Shown here: one piece after another, positions 1-8,584 of the stretch
Layout of the letters: every line of letters begins with the position of its first letter
Numbering within the stretch: position 1 is the first letter of the stretch
Source of the DNA: Vulcanimicrobiota bacterium
GTDB lineage: Bacteria; Vulcanimicrobiota; Xenobia; Xenobiales; JADMJV01
Length of the DNA stretch: 64,000 bases
Assembly (NCBI GenBank): GCA_017307785.1
Contig: JAFKGI010000002.1
Location: 186,001-250,000, forward strand
Reading direction: 5' to 3'
Translations under genes and position numbers: made by a program
The notes under the pieces: generated by a model
Told to the model about the DNA's origin: nothing
The model's database searches: none
Seen by the model: only the letters and a program-made list of their open reading frames with translations

Positions 1-8
1 ACGAGGAC

Positions 9-34
9 CCGGGTACCTCCCTCGAGGTACCCGG
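9..34. terminator. perfect 11-bp hairpin at window edge
   Basis: An 11-bp inverted repeat (9-19 with 24-34) closes a 4-nt loop. No T-run follows on either strand, so it is either a weak terminator of a gene lying left of the window or an operator. The stem itself is directly visible; its role is inferred. Confidence 0.4.
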
Positions 35-73
35 AACAATTCTGGCGGTCAGCCGCTCTGCGCTAACCTGGGT

Positions 74-86
74 TCAGAAATTCTGA
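74..86. promoter_or_regulatory. short dyad upstream of the DoxX gene
   Basis: TCAGAA-A-TTCTGA is a perfect 6-bp dyad with a single central base, ending 18 nt before the DoxX start codon. It could be a repressor half-site pair or a 5' UTR element. No promoter hexamers could be assigned with confidence. Confidence 0.25.
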
Positions 87-104
87 CAGTCCAGGGAGGT
101 CCCG

Positions 105-548
105 ATGTTCTTCATGCACCGATTCCAGCCACAGGTTCACGCTCTCTTTAGAGTCGTGCTGGGCTTCCTGTTTGCCTGTCACGGAGCCCAGAAGCTGTTC
201 GGCCTCCCCCACCCCCCGGCCAACGGCACCGTGGAATGGATGTCTTTCATGGGCTTCGCGGGGATGCTCGAGTTCTTCGGCGGCCTGATGATCCTCCTGG
301 GATTCTTCACCCGCCCGGTCGCCTTCTTGCTCTCGGGCATGATGGCGGTGGCCTACTTTATGGCTCACCAGCCCCAGGGCGCTCTGCCGATCACCAACAA
401 GGGTGAACCGGCCGTGCTCTACTGCTTCGCCTTTTTCTTCCTGTCCGCCGCCGGTGCCGGTCTCTACAGTCTGGACGCCTACATGGCGCAACGCCGACTG
501 GAGAGCGGGCACGTGAGCGCGGACGAGCGCCTGCGCAGGGCCAGCTAA
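105..548 (+). CDS. DoxX family integral membrane protein
   Basis: The 147-residue product has four hydrophobic segments. The first carries the DoxX-type run RVVLGFLFACHGAQKLFG (residues about 16-33), and a G-F-A-G-M-L-E-F-F-G-G segment follows; together they are typical of DoxX/SURF4-like proteins. Members are small inner-membrane proteins, some linked to thiosulfate oxidation or redox stress; the substrate here is unknown. The ATG is preceded by a strong AGGGAGGT ribosome site 6 nt upstream. It appears monocistronic, with a hairpin terminator 36 nt after the stop. Family assignment is good, exact function open. Confidence 0.9.
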   Translation: MFFMHRFQPQVHALFRVVLGFLFACHGAQKLFGLPHPPANGTVEWMSFMGFAGMLEFFGGLMILLGFFTRPVAFLLSGMMAVAYFMAHQPQGALPITNKGEPAVLYCFAFFFLSAAGAGLYSLDAYMAQRRLESGHVSADERLRRAS

Positions 549-583
549 AAAACTTCCGTCCGCTCAACGCGGTCACAATCCTT

Positions 584-620
584 GAGGTCGGGCTTCCTGG
601 ACGAGCCCGGCCTCTTTTTT
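584..620 (+). terminator. rho-independent terminator after the DoxX gene
   Basis: An 11-bp GC-rich stem (584-594 with 604-614, one G-T wobble) and a 9-nt loop are followed by six Ts. The T-run overlaps the last bases of the convergent phosphorylase gene. Confidence 0.85.
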
Positions 621-1416
621 AGGTCCGGGGGTGGGCTCGGGGAATCGACATTTTCGTGGCGCCCAGGAAGTCAACGGCACCGACGCAGCCACAGCCGGGC
701 CCATCTTCGAAGCCTTGCAGCGCCTGCTGAAGAATCGACAGCATAGCGGCGCGCTGAGCGCTCAGGTCGCGCACCACCGCCAGCTCTTCTTCCAGACCGA
801 CTGCCAGGTTCATGGAAAGGCCGACTCCGGCAAAGTGCATGCCCAGTTCGCGGGCTAACGCCACCTCGGGAACGCCGGTCATACCCACCACGTCCCCACC
901 CCAGGCCGTCAGCAGACGCACTTCCGCGGGCGATTCGAAGCGCGGCCCGTTGGTGGCGGCATAGGTGGCTTTGGGCACGATTTCCACCCCCTGGGCGGCC
1001 GCCTGCTCCAAAATCACCTTGCCCAGACGGGGACAGTAGGGCCGGCTCATATCAGCGTGGCCCACGCCCCAGTCACCGCCCGTGTAAAAGGTGTCGGCGC
1101 GGCCGTTGGTGCGATCGATGAAGTCCGTCATCAAAGCCAGGCCGCGCAGCGGGATCGAACGATGCAGCGACCCCACCGCGTAGGCGGCCACCACCGACTC
1201 GACTCCCAGGCTGTGCAGAGCCCAGAAGTTCGCGCGGTAGTTGATGGCGTGGGGCGGCGTGTCGTGATGCAGGCCGTGACGGGGCAGAAAAACCAGGTCT
1301 CCCTGGCAACGGTTATAGGCAGCGGGTCCAAAGGGAGTCTCGACCACAACCGGAGTCGGATCGAACCCGGGCAGATCGTAGATTCCCGTGCCCGCAATGA
1401 TAGCGTGCTTAGGCAT
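619..1416 (-). CDS. MTAP/MTIP-type purine nucleoside phosphorylase
   Basis: The 265-residue protein belongs to the PNP/MTAP family, which phosphorolyses methylthio- or purine nucleosides in purine and methionine salvage. The phosphate loop GTGIYDL is at residues 9-15, N-G-P-R-F-E-S at 156-162, and G-M-T-G-V-P-E-V at 178-185. The base-recognition segment reads S-M-N-L-A-V-G (201-207): it has Asn where MTAPs have the Asp-x-Asp that reads the 6-amino group of adenine. By family knowledge this favours a 6-oxopurine such as methylthioinosine. The start overlaps the esterase stop (TAATG), so it is the last gene of a three-gene operon. The family is secure and the specificity inferred. Confidence 0.9.
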   Translation of the reverse strand: MPKHAIIAGTGIYDLPGFDPTPVVVETPFGPAAYNRCQGDLVFLPRHGLHHDTPPHAINYRANFWALHSLGVESVVAAYAVGSLHRSIPLRGLALMTDFIDRTNGRADTFYTGGDWGVGHADMSRPYCPRLGKVILEQAAAQGVEIVPKATYAATNGPRFESPAEVRLLTAWGGDVVGMTGVPEVALARELGMHFAGVGLSMNLAVGLEEELAVVRDLSAQRAAMLSILQQALQGFEDGPGCGCVGAVDFLGATKMSIPRAHPRT

Positions 1417-2258
1417 TACCCTTTCAGCGTGCGGCGGAAGAAATCAAAAACCTGCTGACGCAGCTTCGGCTGAGAAGGCTCGGCCGTGCCCTCCACGTTG
1501 CGGAAGTCGTGGCCGGCGTGCTGGACCGGCACCAGCTTGGCCGAGACTTCGGCAGCACGGAGGCTACCGTAGAGTTGCTCCGATTGACTGAAGGGCACCA
1601 GTTTGTCCTGCAGTCCGTGCATGATCAGAAACGGCGGCGCTCCTCGATGCACCAGAAACAGCGGGCTGGCCTGACGCCAGAGCAGTGAATCGTCCCCAAA
1701 AGCCTGCTTGACGGTATTCTTGGCGCTCTCGGAGGCGTTTTCCAGACCCTGAAAGCTGGTCGGACCGAACCAGTCCACCACCGCCTGCACGTTGCTGGGA
1801 ACCTCCAGGTTCTCACCCACATCCCAAGGGCCGGGCTTGTCAGAGAGTCCCGCCAGCACGGCCAGATGAGCGCCCGCCGAGGAACCCCAGAGCCCGACCT
1901 TGTCAGGGTTCAGCTGATATTGAGCCGCATGGCTCCGCAGAAAGCGAATGGCCGCTTTGACGTCCTGGATGTAGGCCGGGAACTTGAATTCCGGCGCCAG
2001 GCGATAGTCGATGGTGGCCACCGCGAAGCCGTCTTCGACCAGTTCCGGAGCGGTGAAGTTCTCCCGGCTGCCACTCGACCAGCCCCCTCCGTGAATCATG
2101 ATCACCAGAGGAAACGGACCCGCGCCCTCTTCCGGCAGATCCAGGTCCAGGACGTTCTCGTGCCCGTCCGGAGTCGAATAGACGAGATTGTGAAGCTCCT
2201 TGGCGGAAGCCGAGAGCATGCCAAAGGCCAGGGCCAGACCGAGAAAACGAACCACCAT
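1416..2258 (-). CDS. exported alpha/beta hydrolase (BD-FAE/HSL-type esterase)
   Basis: This 280-residue protein has a signal peptide (about 1-19, ending A-S-A-K). The oxyanion motif HGGGW is at 56-60 and the nucleophile elbow G-S-S-A-G at 125-129 (Ser127). The acid is probably D218 in H-G-L-Q-D-K, and the base a His in H-A-G-H (247-250). All catalytic parts are present, so it should be an active periplasmic or secreted carboxylesterase; the substrate is unknown. TGATG overlap with the patatin gene upstream and TAATG overlap with the phosphorylase downstream imply translational coupling. Confidence 0.92.
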   Translation of the reverse strand: MVVRFLGLALAFGMLSASAKELHNLVYSTPDGHENVLDLDLPEEGAGPFPLVIMIHGGGWSSGSRENFTAPELVEDGFAVATIDYRLAPEFKFPAYIQDVKAAIRFLRSHAAQYQLNPDKVGLWGSSAGAHLAVLAGLSDKPGPWDVGENLEVPSNVQAVVDWFGPTSFQGLENASESAKNTVKQAFGDDSLLWRQASPLFLVHRGAPPFLIMHGLQDKLVPFSQSEQLYGSLRAAEVSAKLVPVQHAGHDFRNVEGTAEPSQPKLRQQVFDFFRRTLKG

Positions 2259-5200
2259 CAGTCCTTTTCGAAAACTCGGTTCTGCAACTGGGAGGGCGCG
2301 GTCATGGCGGCCCCCATCACGCAGGCCAGCATGTCAGGTATACCGCCTGCTTCGTCCGTGCCCGGGCGATACTCGGGACTGCCGCCGAAGGGACCCTTGG
2401 GCTTAAAGTGGTCATCCTTGTCGAGCAAGGTATTGAGCAGGTTTTGCTCGAGGAATCCGTGCTTCTTGGCCTGCAGATTGCCTTTGATCACGTCGGCTCC
2501 GCCGTCGGCGCTCATGGTCGGCAGACCCAACTGGTGGGCTTTGGCCAGCAGCTGGTTGGTCTCGCAGCGGTCATGACCTTGCAGGATGGGAGCGGTTTGC
2601 ACGTCCATGTCGCTCAGGTTGAGGCCGATGACGGCCCGCCCGTAACCGGAGTCCGCCGCCGCCTGGATGGTGTTGGCCAGCTGCGGCTTGATCTCTGCGT
2701 AACGTTTCTTGTTGTAGTCGTTGACCACGCCGATGTTGGCCGAGTCAAAGTTCAGGGTAGTCAACGAGATGGGCTCTCCACCGTTGGGGTTGGGCGCCTC
2801 GGCGTAGGCGGGCAGCGTGAGCAAGAAGGACTTCTCGTCTTTGCTGACTTCGCTGACCGGGAAGTTGTTGACCACGCCACCGTCCACCATCTGCATGCGG
2901 TGGATGACCGGATCCTGAGAGTTTCCGTCGTTGCACACTTGCAGTTGGGGTGCATTGAAGAAACCGGGCACGGCGGCCGAGCAGCACAGGGCGGCGGCCA
3001 CGTCCATGTTGGGAGTGGTCTCGTTGGAGAAGCACACCTGTCCGTCCGGCTGAATGTTGAGACGCTCGCGCACTTCCGGCGGCAGATCGGCGTTGATCAT
3101 CGTCGAAGTAACCTTGAGCTTGAAGGGCAAGTCGCGGAACAGGACCGGACGACCCTCCACCGGCACCTTTTTCTGGATCAGCTCCGAGAGGACGTTGTAC
3201 ATCTTCTGCTGCGAGAAAAGACCGGTGCGATTGATGCCGCGCACCTTGGGGTCCACGCCACCCGAAAGCCACAGGTAGTCCGAATAGAACTTCTTGAAGT
3301 CGAGCTGCTTGAGCACTTCGGCCATTTCGTCGCCGCCATAGCCGGCAGCCAGCAGACCGGCGGTGAGAGCACCGGCCGAGTTGCCCACATACTCATCGAT
3401 GGCCACCTGGCCTTTGCCCTGAGAAAGGGCCTCGCGCACTTGCTTGAGGACTTCCACGAAGGCGAAGCCCTTGCCACCGCCGCCCTCGAGCACGAAGGAC
3501 GTCTTGACCGGCTCTTTGCCGGGAATCGGCTGACCCAGGATTTCCTGGCGCGACGGTCCGTCCGGCATGGGGCTGACCGGTCCACCCAGAGCCTTGGGCT
3601 GGTAGAACTCGCCCAGGATCAGCGGATTGGCCGAAAGATCTTCGAGGCGGTTGTTGCAGGCCAGCGCCACCACGCCCTGATCCCCATAGCGGGCATAGCG
3701 CGAAGCGATCCAGTCCATCATGTCGCGATGACGCACAATCTCGGCATACTCGGGGGTCATCTCGTGGCTGGTGCGGGCCGGTTGGGCGGCGTCCACCAGT
3801 TCCTTGAGAGCTTCCTTTACTCCCGGGCTGTGAATGTCGGCCCGGTCGTTGACGATGGCGTCGATATCGAGACCGTGATAGCGGTCGCCGAGGCGTTCGC
3901 GCAGGCGCTGCTCGCGGGCTTCCAGCTCAGGCTGGTGGGCCCGAATGTCCTTCATCAGGACTTCCAAGAAGTTGCGGCGCTCCTGAATGCCCAGGCCGGC
4001 GATGGTGTGGTCGACGGCCTGACCCACGGCCAGCGAGCGATCGTAGCGCTCGCTGATTTCCTTACCGGTATGGCGGTCCACCATCTCGATGTAGGGAGAG
4101 TTGGGCGGAGAAACCAGGTCGAACTGAGGGCTTTGCGGTCCCTGCACGTTGAGATTGACCCAGGCGCGCGAGAGAGGGGGCATCAGGCTTTCGCGCTGGT
4201 CGCGGCTGACCTCGGAAAGCAACTTGATCCAGAAGGTCTGGATGCCGCTCAGCAAATCGCGGTCCATGCCGACGGCCGCGTCGGCAATGTCGGTGATGGT
4301 GTCCCAGGTAGGCGGCTGGCCGTTGCCACAGATGTCCATCATGGTGTGATAGGCCTTCTTCACGGAGCGAGCGGACGGGGTGGCGCCAAAAGGATCGTTC
4401 AAGTTCTGCTCGCGGGCCCAGGGAGGGCTGAGCTGCTCCTTCATTCCGCTGATCTTGTCGTGCAGCGGCTGCTTGACTCCGAACAGCCAGGGGTCCAGGC
4501 GGCGATAGTTGGAGTCTACGCGCTTGACCAGCCATTTGTAATACATGCGCGGGTCCGGGAAATCCGAGCCGAGATTGTTCTCGCGGCGCGCAATGGAGGC
4601 GATGGACTCGGTGGCAATCGACTCGGTAGCAGTCGGCTGCTCGCACTTGCCGTCGGTATCGACGTAGACCGGGAATTCCTTGGCCTTGGCCTTGTCGAGC
4701 AGCAGTCGCCGCACCTTGCCCAGATCGTTGTTGTCGTCCGGCAAGCCCTCGATGATGTCGAGCGGCAGGCCGGCGAACATGCGCATCAAGTGATCCGCTT
4801 CGTCTTTGCGCTTGGGGCCCAGGTTGACGTAGGCGGCCTGACCTTCGGCCAGAGCCATGAAGAGCGGAGGAGTTCCGCCGGTATAATTCTCGATGCCGCC
4901 GGCCAGGGTGGTATACAGAGTTCTTTCTACCGAGAGCAAACCGGAGACATCGACGCCGATGCTTTTCTCGGTGACGTCCGAGACGCGATGGAGAATCTTG
5001 TTGACGGCCAGATCATACAGGCCGGTGGGGTCCTTGGCTAAAAAGGTGTGCATGCGCTCGGCCATGCTGTGTGATTCCCCGCCGGCCGAAACGAAGCCGC
5101 GGCCCAAATCGCCGCCCGGCAGCAGCGGACCACCCGGGGGCGGAGGCGGCGGAGCGGCCGGCTCACAATAGAGAGAACTGGGAACGGGCGCCGGGCTCGT

Positions 5201-5410
5201 CTTGTTGGCCTCCACAGTGACCGCCTGAGGAGGCGCCACCTGCACCGTAGGCGCTGTCACCGTCGGCTTCTCCGGGAGCACGGGCGCTGCGGAAGCGGCA
5301 AACCCGTCCTGGGGCAGCACGGCGGGCGTTTCGCCAGCAGGCAAGGACCGCACGGGAGCCGTAGGCACCAGGGGCGGAGTGGTTGAGGTGATTCGAGTGG
5401 CGTCAATCAT
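2258..5410 (-). CDS. giant patatin-like phospholipase with Pro-rich N-terminus
   Basis: The product has 1050 residues, far longer than a simple patatin (about 300). Residues 1-105 are Pro/Ala-rich and probably disordered; 105-630 is a region I cannot assign, mostly helical in appearance. The patatin domain spans about 635-900: oxyanion loop G-G-G-G-K-G-F near 640, nucleophile G-N-S-A-G near 675, and the catalytic Asp in V-D-G-G-V-V-N-N near 842. Patatins hydrolyse phospholipid acyl esters, and bacterial ones include secreted toxins. There is no Sec signal. It is the first gene of the operon with the esterase and phosphorylase. An effector or toxin role is inferred from architecture only. Confidence 0.92.
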   Translation of the reverse strand: MIDATRITSTTPPLVPTAPVRSLPAGETPAVLPQDGFAASAAPVLPEKPTVTAPTVQVAPPQAVTVEANKTSPAPVPSSLYCEPAAPPPPPPGGPLLPGGDLGRGFVSAGGESHSMAERMHTFLAKDPTGLYDLAVNKILHRVSDVTEKSIGVDVSGLLSVERTLYTTLAGGIENYTGGTPPLFMALAEGQAAYVNLGPKRKDEADHLMRMFAGLPLDIIEGLPDDNNDLGKVRRLLLDKAKAKEFPVYVDTDGKCEQPTATESIATESIASIARRENNLGSDFPDPRMYYKWLVKRVDSNYRRLDPWLFGVKQPLHDKISGMKEQLSPPWAREQNLNDPFGATPSARSVKKAYHTMMDICGNGQPPTWDTITDIADAAVGMDRDLLSGIQTFWIKLLSEVSRDQRESLMPPLSRAWVNLNVQGPQSPQFDLVSPPNSPYIEMVDRHTGKEISERYDRSLAVGQAVDHTIAGLGIQERRNFLEVLMKDIRAHQPELEAREQRLRERLGDRYHGLDIDAIVNDRADIHSPGVKEALKELVDAAQPARTSHEMTPEYAEIVRHRDMMDWIASRYARYGDQGVVALACNNRLEDLSANPLILGEFYQPKALGGPVSPMPDGPSRQEILGQPIPGKEPVKTSFVLEGGGGKGFAFVEVLKQVREALSQGKGQVAIDEYVGNSAGALTAGLLAAGYGGDEMAEVLKQLDFKKFYSDYLWLSGGVDPKVRGINRTGLFSQQKMYNVLSELIQKKVPVEGRPVLFRDLPFKLKVTSTMINADLPPEVRERLNIQPDGQVCFSNETTPNMDVAAALCCSAAVPGFFNAPQLQVCNDGNSQDPVIHRMQMVDGGVVNNFPVSEVSKDEKSFLLTLPAYAEAPNPNGGEPISLTTLNFDSANIGVVNDYNKKRYAEIKPQLANTIQAAADSGYGRAVIGLNLSDMDVQTAPILQGHDRCETNQLLAKAHQLGLPTMSADGGADVIKGNLQAKKHGFLEQNLLNTLLDKDDHFKPKGPFGGSPEYRPGTDEAGGIPDMLACVMGAAMTAPSQLQNRVFEKD

Positions 5411-5427
5411 GGGGTTGTCGCATCATA

Positions 5428-5449
5428 CCATGGTATTCGAATACCATGG
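5428..5449. promoter_or_regulatory. 22-bp perfect palindrome between divergent genes
   Basis: CCATGGTATT followed by CG and its exact reverse complement gives a 22-bp self-complementary site. It lies 18 bp before the patatin start and 72 bp before the MFS start. Its symmetry, AT-rich shoulders and position between divergent units suggest an operator for a dimeric regulator controlling one or both sides. The regulator is not apparent nearby. Confidence 0.5.
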
Positions 5450-5520
5450 AAGACGTAGATATGTAACAAAAGCGCGGGGTCAAATCAGGCTTTTCAGATA
5501 CCAGGAGGACCTCGTCTAGA

Positions 5521-6744
5521 GTGAATCAGGGCTTGCCTTTGGACTTCAAAAAGCTGGTCGTGGCCCGCTTTTTGTTTAACATTTCCGTGCGCATCCAGGC
5601 CGTGGTGGTGGGCTGGACCATGTATGACCTGACCCACGATGCCCTGCACCTGGGAATGGTCGGTCTGGCCGAGGCTTTACCGGCTTTGAGCCTGGCTCCG
5701 TTGGCCGGCTACCTGGTCGATCGCAGCCGTCCGGTGCGCATGTATGGACTGGTTTTGCTGTTCAGCCTGCTCTCGGCGCTGGTGGTTTTTTATGCGCAAT
5801 TTAACCTGGCGCCGGCCGACCACGTGATCGCTCTCTACCTGGCTTCCGCGCTGACCGGCACGGCTCGCAGCCTGGCTCAGCCCTCGGTTTTCGCCACCGT
5901 GCCCCGCCTGGTGGAGCGTAGCCAGCTTTCTAAAGCCACCGCCAGCATGAGCTCGGTGCAGCAAATCGGTTCGGTCATCGGCCCGGCCCTGGGCGGACTG
6001 CTCTACGGCGGCTCCCTCTCCCCCACCGGTCTGGCCTCGGTTCTGCTGGGCGTCTCGCTGGTCTGCGTGCTCTCGATTCCCGCGCCACCCGCCCAGCAGC
6101 CGCCCAGCAAATTACCACTGGTGCAAGAACTGCTGCTGGGAGCGCGCTTCGTCTTCAGCCACTCCCTGCTCTTACCGGCCCTGGCCCTGGATATGTTTTC
6201 GGTGATGTTCGCCGGTGTCACCGCCCTGCTGCCGATGTTCGCCGGCGACATTTTGCACATCGGAGCCGGCGGCATGGGATTGCTGCGCGCGGCTCCGGCT
6301 CTGGGAGCCGGGATGGTGGCTTTCTGGCTGACGCGCATCGATTTTCAAGAAAAGGCCGGGCGCTATCTCTTCGTGGCCGTGAGCGGATTTGGTCTGTGCA
6401 TCCTGGGCTTCGGACTCAGCCGCAACGTCTATCTCTCGGGATTGCTGCTCTTCCTCAGCGGAGCCTTCGACAGCGTCAGCGCCGTCATTCGCAACACGGC
6501 CGTGCAGTTGGCCTCGCCCGACTCGATGCGCGGGCGCATCTCGGCCATCAACTCCATGTTCATCGGCTCCTCCAACGAACTGGGCGAATTCGAGTCGGGG
6601 GTGGTGGCCCGCTTTCTAGGACCGGTGGGCGCCGTGCTCTTCGGCGCCGGCGCCTGCTTCCTGACCATTGGCCTGGTCTACATGCTGGCTCCCACTCTGC
6701 GTCGCCTGAACCTGAAAGAGCTGGAGCAGGCGGCCACTGGCTGA
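5521..6744 (+). CDS. MFS transporter (enterobactin/macrolide exporter-like, MFS_3 type)
   Basis: This is a 407-residue polytopic membrane protein with about 12 hydrophobic helices. The first loop holds L-G-M-V-G-L-A-E-A-L-P-A followed by L-V-D-R-S, the pattern of EntS/MFS_3 efflux pumps. The central R-S-L-A-Q-P-S segment and the later G-R-I-S-A-I-N also fit. It most likely exports a small molecule or drug, powered by proton motive force. The GTG start is chosen because AGGAGG lies 12 nt upstream. It is divergent from the patatin operon and followed 19 nt later by a small exported-type protein. Confidence 0.9.
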   Translation: MNQGLPLDFKKLVVARFLFNISVRIQAVVVGWTMYDLTHDALHLGMVGLAEALPALSLAPLAGYLVDRSRPVRMYGLVLLFSLLSALVVFYAQFNLAPADHVIALYLASALTGTARSLAQPSVFATVPRLVERSQLSKATASMSSVQQIGSVIGPALGGLLYGGSLSPTGLASVLLGVSLVCVLSIPAPPAQQPPSKLPLVQELLLGARFVFSHSLLLPALALDMFSVMFAGVTALLPMFAGDILHIGAGGMGLLRAAPALGAGMVAFWLTRIDFQEKAGRYLFVAVSGFGLCILGFGLSRNVYLSGLLLFLSGAFDSVSAVIRNTAVQLASPDSMRGRISAINSMFIGSSNELGEFESGVVARFLGPVGAVLFGAGACFLTIGLVYMLAPTLRRLNLKELEQAATG

Positions 6745-6763
6745 CGCAAGAAGCGCCGGTCCC

Positions 6764-7342
6764 ATGGACACTCTCGCTGGATTTGTAGCCTGGCTACTCA
6801 TGATTTTTCTGCAAACCTGCCCCGCCAATCGGCTGCGGGCCGGGGAGCACTTCTACTTCGACCTGCTGCCGCAAAATCGCCGCCTGGTGGTGATCGTGAC
6901 CGGCAATGACGTCAAGCACCAGGTGCTGACCTTTGAATGCGGCATGCTGCCGGAAAGCGGCAAAGAGCTGGAACGCACCCACCTGGCCACCATGAGCTGG
7001 GGCAAACAGAAGACGGTCACTTCCTTCAAAACCGAAACTCGCGAAGAGCTGATCAGCAAGCCGCTGGTGCTGCCCGACACCAGGACCAAACTGCTGCTGG
7101 GCACGGATGCGAACTATGCCTTCTTACCGGTGAAACGACCGTCCAAGGCCACTCCCACCAAATCGGTGGAAGGCTACACCGGCAAAATCGGCTTCGCCCC
7201 TGCCAGCTATTCGCTGGACAAGGACGACATCGACATCAGCACTGACGCCGAACTCGGACTGCTCAATCTGACCTTCACCAACGCCGGCGAGACCTGCGGA
7301 CTACAGCTGGTCAAGATCGTCCTGCCTCCGAAGCGAAACTAA
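6764..7342 (+). CDS. hypothetical exported protein
   Basis: The 192-residue protein is not recognised. An N-terminal hydrophobic segment (about 4-18, ending near C-P-A-N) looks like a signal peptide or anchor. The rest is soluble and mixed, with many beta-prone stretches and conserved-looking Cys at about 59 and near the C-terminus in E-T-C-G. It follows the MFS gene by 19 nt on the same strand, so co-transcription is likely, but nothing shows a functional link. No strong ribosome site precedes the ATG. Confidence 0.7.
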   Translation: MDTLAGFVAWLLMIFLQTCPANRLRAGEHFYFDLLPQNRRLVVIVTGNDVKHQVLTFECGMLPESGKELERTHLATMSWGKQKTVTSFKTETREELISKPLVLPDTRTKLLLGTDANYAFLPVKRPSKATPTKSVEGYTGKIGFAPASYSLDKDDIDISTDAELGLLNLTFTNAGETCGLQLVKIVLPPKRN

Positions 7343-7360
7343 GCGCCGCCTCCCTGTCAG

Positions 7361-7589
7361 TCTTTTCCCGGAAAGGGGACTGGGGAGATAGGGGGACGTG
7401 GAGACGGGGAGGCAATGAGCGCGCGCTTTCAGTGCCTCGGCCGGGCGCTCTCCTGAGTTGCTTTTTGGGGATCAGCTGGAACTCACACCTGTCCCCTCCT
7501 CAAAAAGCTGCAGAAGCCAGAGTCAAAACTTGCCGCGCAAACCGTCTCCAGGTCCCCTCCTCCCCCAGGTCCCCGTTCCGGACAAAAAG
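7361..7589. repeat. G-rich long inverted repeat, copy 1
   Basis: This segment fills the gap between two convergent genes. A G-rich left arm (about 7361-7414) is the imperfect reverse complement of a C-rich right arm (about 7528-7589), with CCGGAA and GTGGAGACGG kept in both. The left arm has four G-runs (7375-7378, 7382-7385, 7391-7395, 7406-7409), a G-quadruplex pattern. A related copy at 21799-22018 shares CTTGCCGCGCAA and CCGTCTCC. No ORF in it looks real. Confidence 0.65.
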
Positions 7590-7606
7590 TCGGCAGAAAG
7601 CAAGCC

Positions 7607-8584
7607 TCAGGCGCCCGGGCCAAAAGCCGACCGGTAGCGTTGCATGAGTTCGGCCACCGACTCGATGGAGTCGATACCTTCGACGCTTTTGCCGGCCTGC
7701 CAGTAGTCTTTGTAGCCGGAACCCTCCAGAGAAGCCCGCTTCAACTTCCACAGCGCGATCAGCGAATAGAGCATTCTCATCCAGTGCTTGAAGCGCGGAT
7801 GGCGTAGAAAGAAACGGGCGATGGGACCGGCCCGGGTGCCGATCTTCTCGATGTAGGGCGTCTTGATGACGGAGACGGGCACGCCGCTGATCTTGTCGGT
7901 CAAGACGATATCCCGTTCTGTAGCGCGCACGATGGCTCGTTTGTAGTCCTCGTGCGCGTTGCATTCTCGGGTGGCGATGAAGCGTGTGCCCAGCTGCACG
8001 CCGGCGTAGCCCTGGCGCAGAGCCTCGGCGAAATGCTCCGGGGTGGAAATACCCCCGGCCGCCACCAGGGGCACCCCCAGGTCATGCATCTGCTCGAACA
8101 GCTCGAGTTGGGCGCGCTCTCCGGCGTGCCCGCCGGCCCGGTTGTTGACGCAGATGATGCCGCGAGCTCCCGAGGAAAGCGCCTTCTCGGCCCATCTGCG
8201 CTCGGTTACGTCGTGATAGACGATGCCGCCCACCGCCTGTGCCTTCTCCACCACCCAGCGAGGGTCGCCCAGCGAGGTGATAAAGAAACGCACCCCCTCC
8301 TCGATGGCGATGTCGGTCCAGGCCTTCATGCGGTCGGTGTACTTCTTGCTCGATTTCTCCACGATGACGTTCATAGCCACCGGCTTCCGGGTCAGGCTTT
8401 TGATCAGCCTCAGGCCTTCGCGAAAGTCGTGACGATGGACGAAGACCAGCGAGAGCGGTTGAATCACGCCCAGCCCTCCCGCTTCCGAGACGGCCGCCAC
8501 CAGTTCGGGATTGCTGCACGGATACATGGCTCCGCAAATCAGCGGGATTTCGATCTCGGCGTCGCGGATGAGAGCGGTCTCCAC
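7607..8584 (-). CDS. nitronate monooxygenase / 2-nitropropane dioxygenase family protein
   Basis: The 325-residue TIM-barrel flavoprotein has I-C-G-A-M-Y-P near 16-22, A-G-G-L-G-V-I near 34-40 and N-N-R-A-G-G-H-A-G-E near 147-156, where the family catalytic His sits. A-A-G-G-I-S-T binds FMN phosphate, and V-Q-L-G-T-R-F closes the barrel. Family members oxidise alkyl nitronates, but FabK-like enoyl reductases share the fold, so the exact activity is uncertain. The GTG start overlaps the upstream EEP stop (TAGTG), so translation is coupled. The N-terminus is preceded by no independent ribosome site. Confidence 0.9.
   Translation of the reverse strand: METALIRDAEIEIPLICGAMYPCSNPELVAAVSEAGGLGVIQPLSLVFVHRHDFREGLRLIKSLTRKPVAMNVIVEKSSKKYTDRMKAWTDIAIEEGVRFFITSLGDPRWVVEKAQAVGGIVYHDVTERRWAEKALSSGARGIICVNNRAGGHAGERAQLELFEQMHDLGVPLVAAGGISTPEHFAEALRQGYAGVQLGTRFIATRECNAHEDYKRAIVRATERDIVLTDKISGVPVSVIKTPYIEKIGTRAGPIARFFLRHPRFKHWMRMLYSLIALWKLKRASLEGSGYKDYWQAGKSVEGIDSIESVAELMQRYRSAFGPGA

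Noticed and set aside
2408..5041. 877-codon open frame opposite the patatin gene
   Set aside because: It mirrors the patatin codons in a high-GC gene, has no recognisable motif and a skewed His/Val/Gly composition typical of antisense frames.
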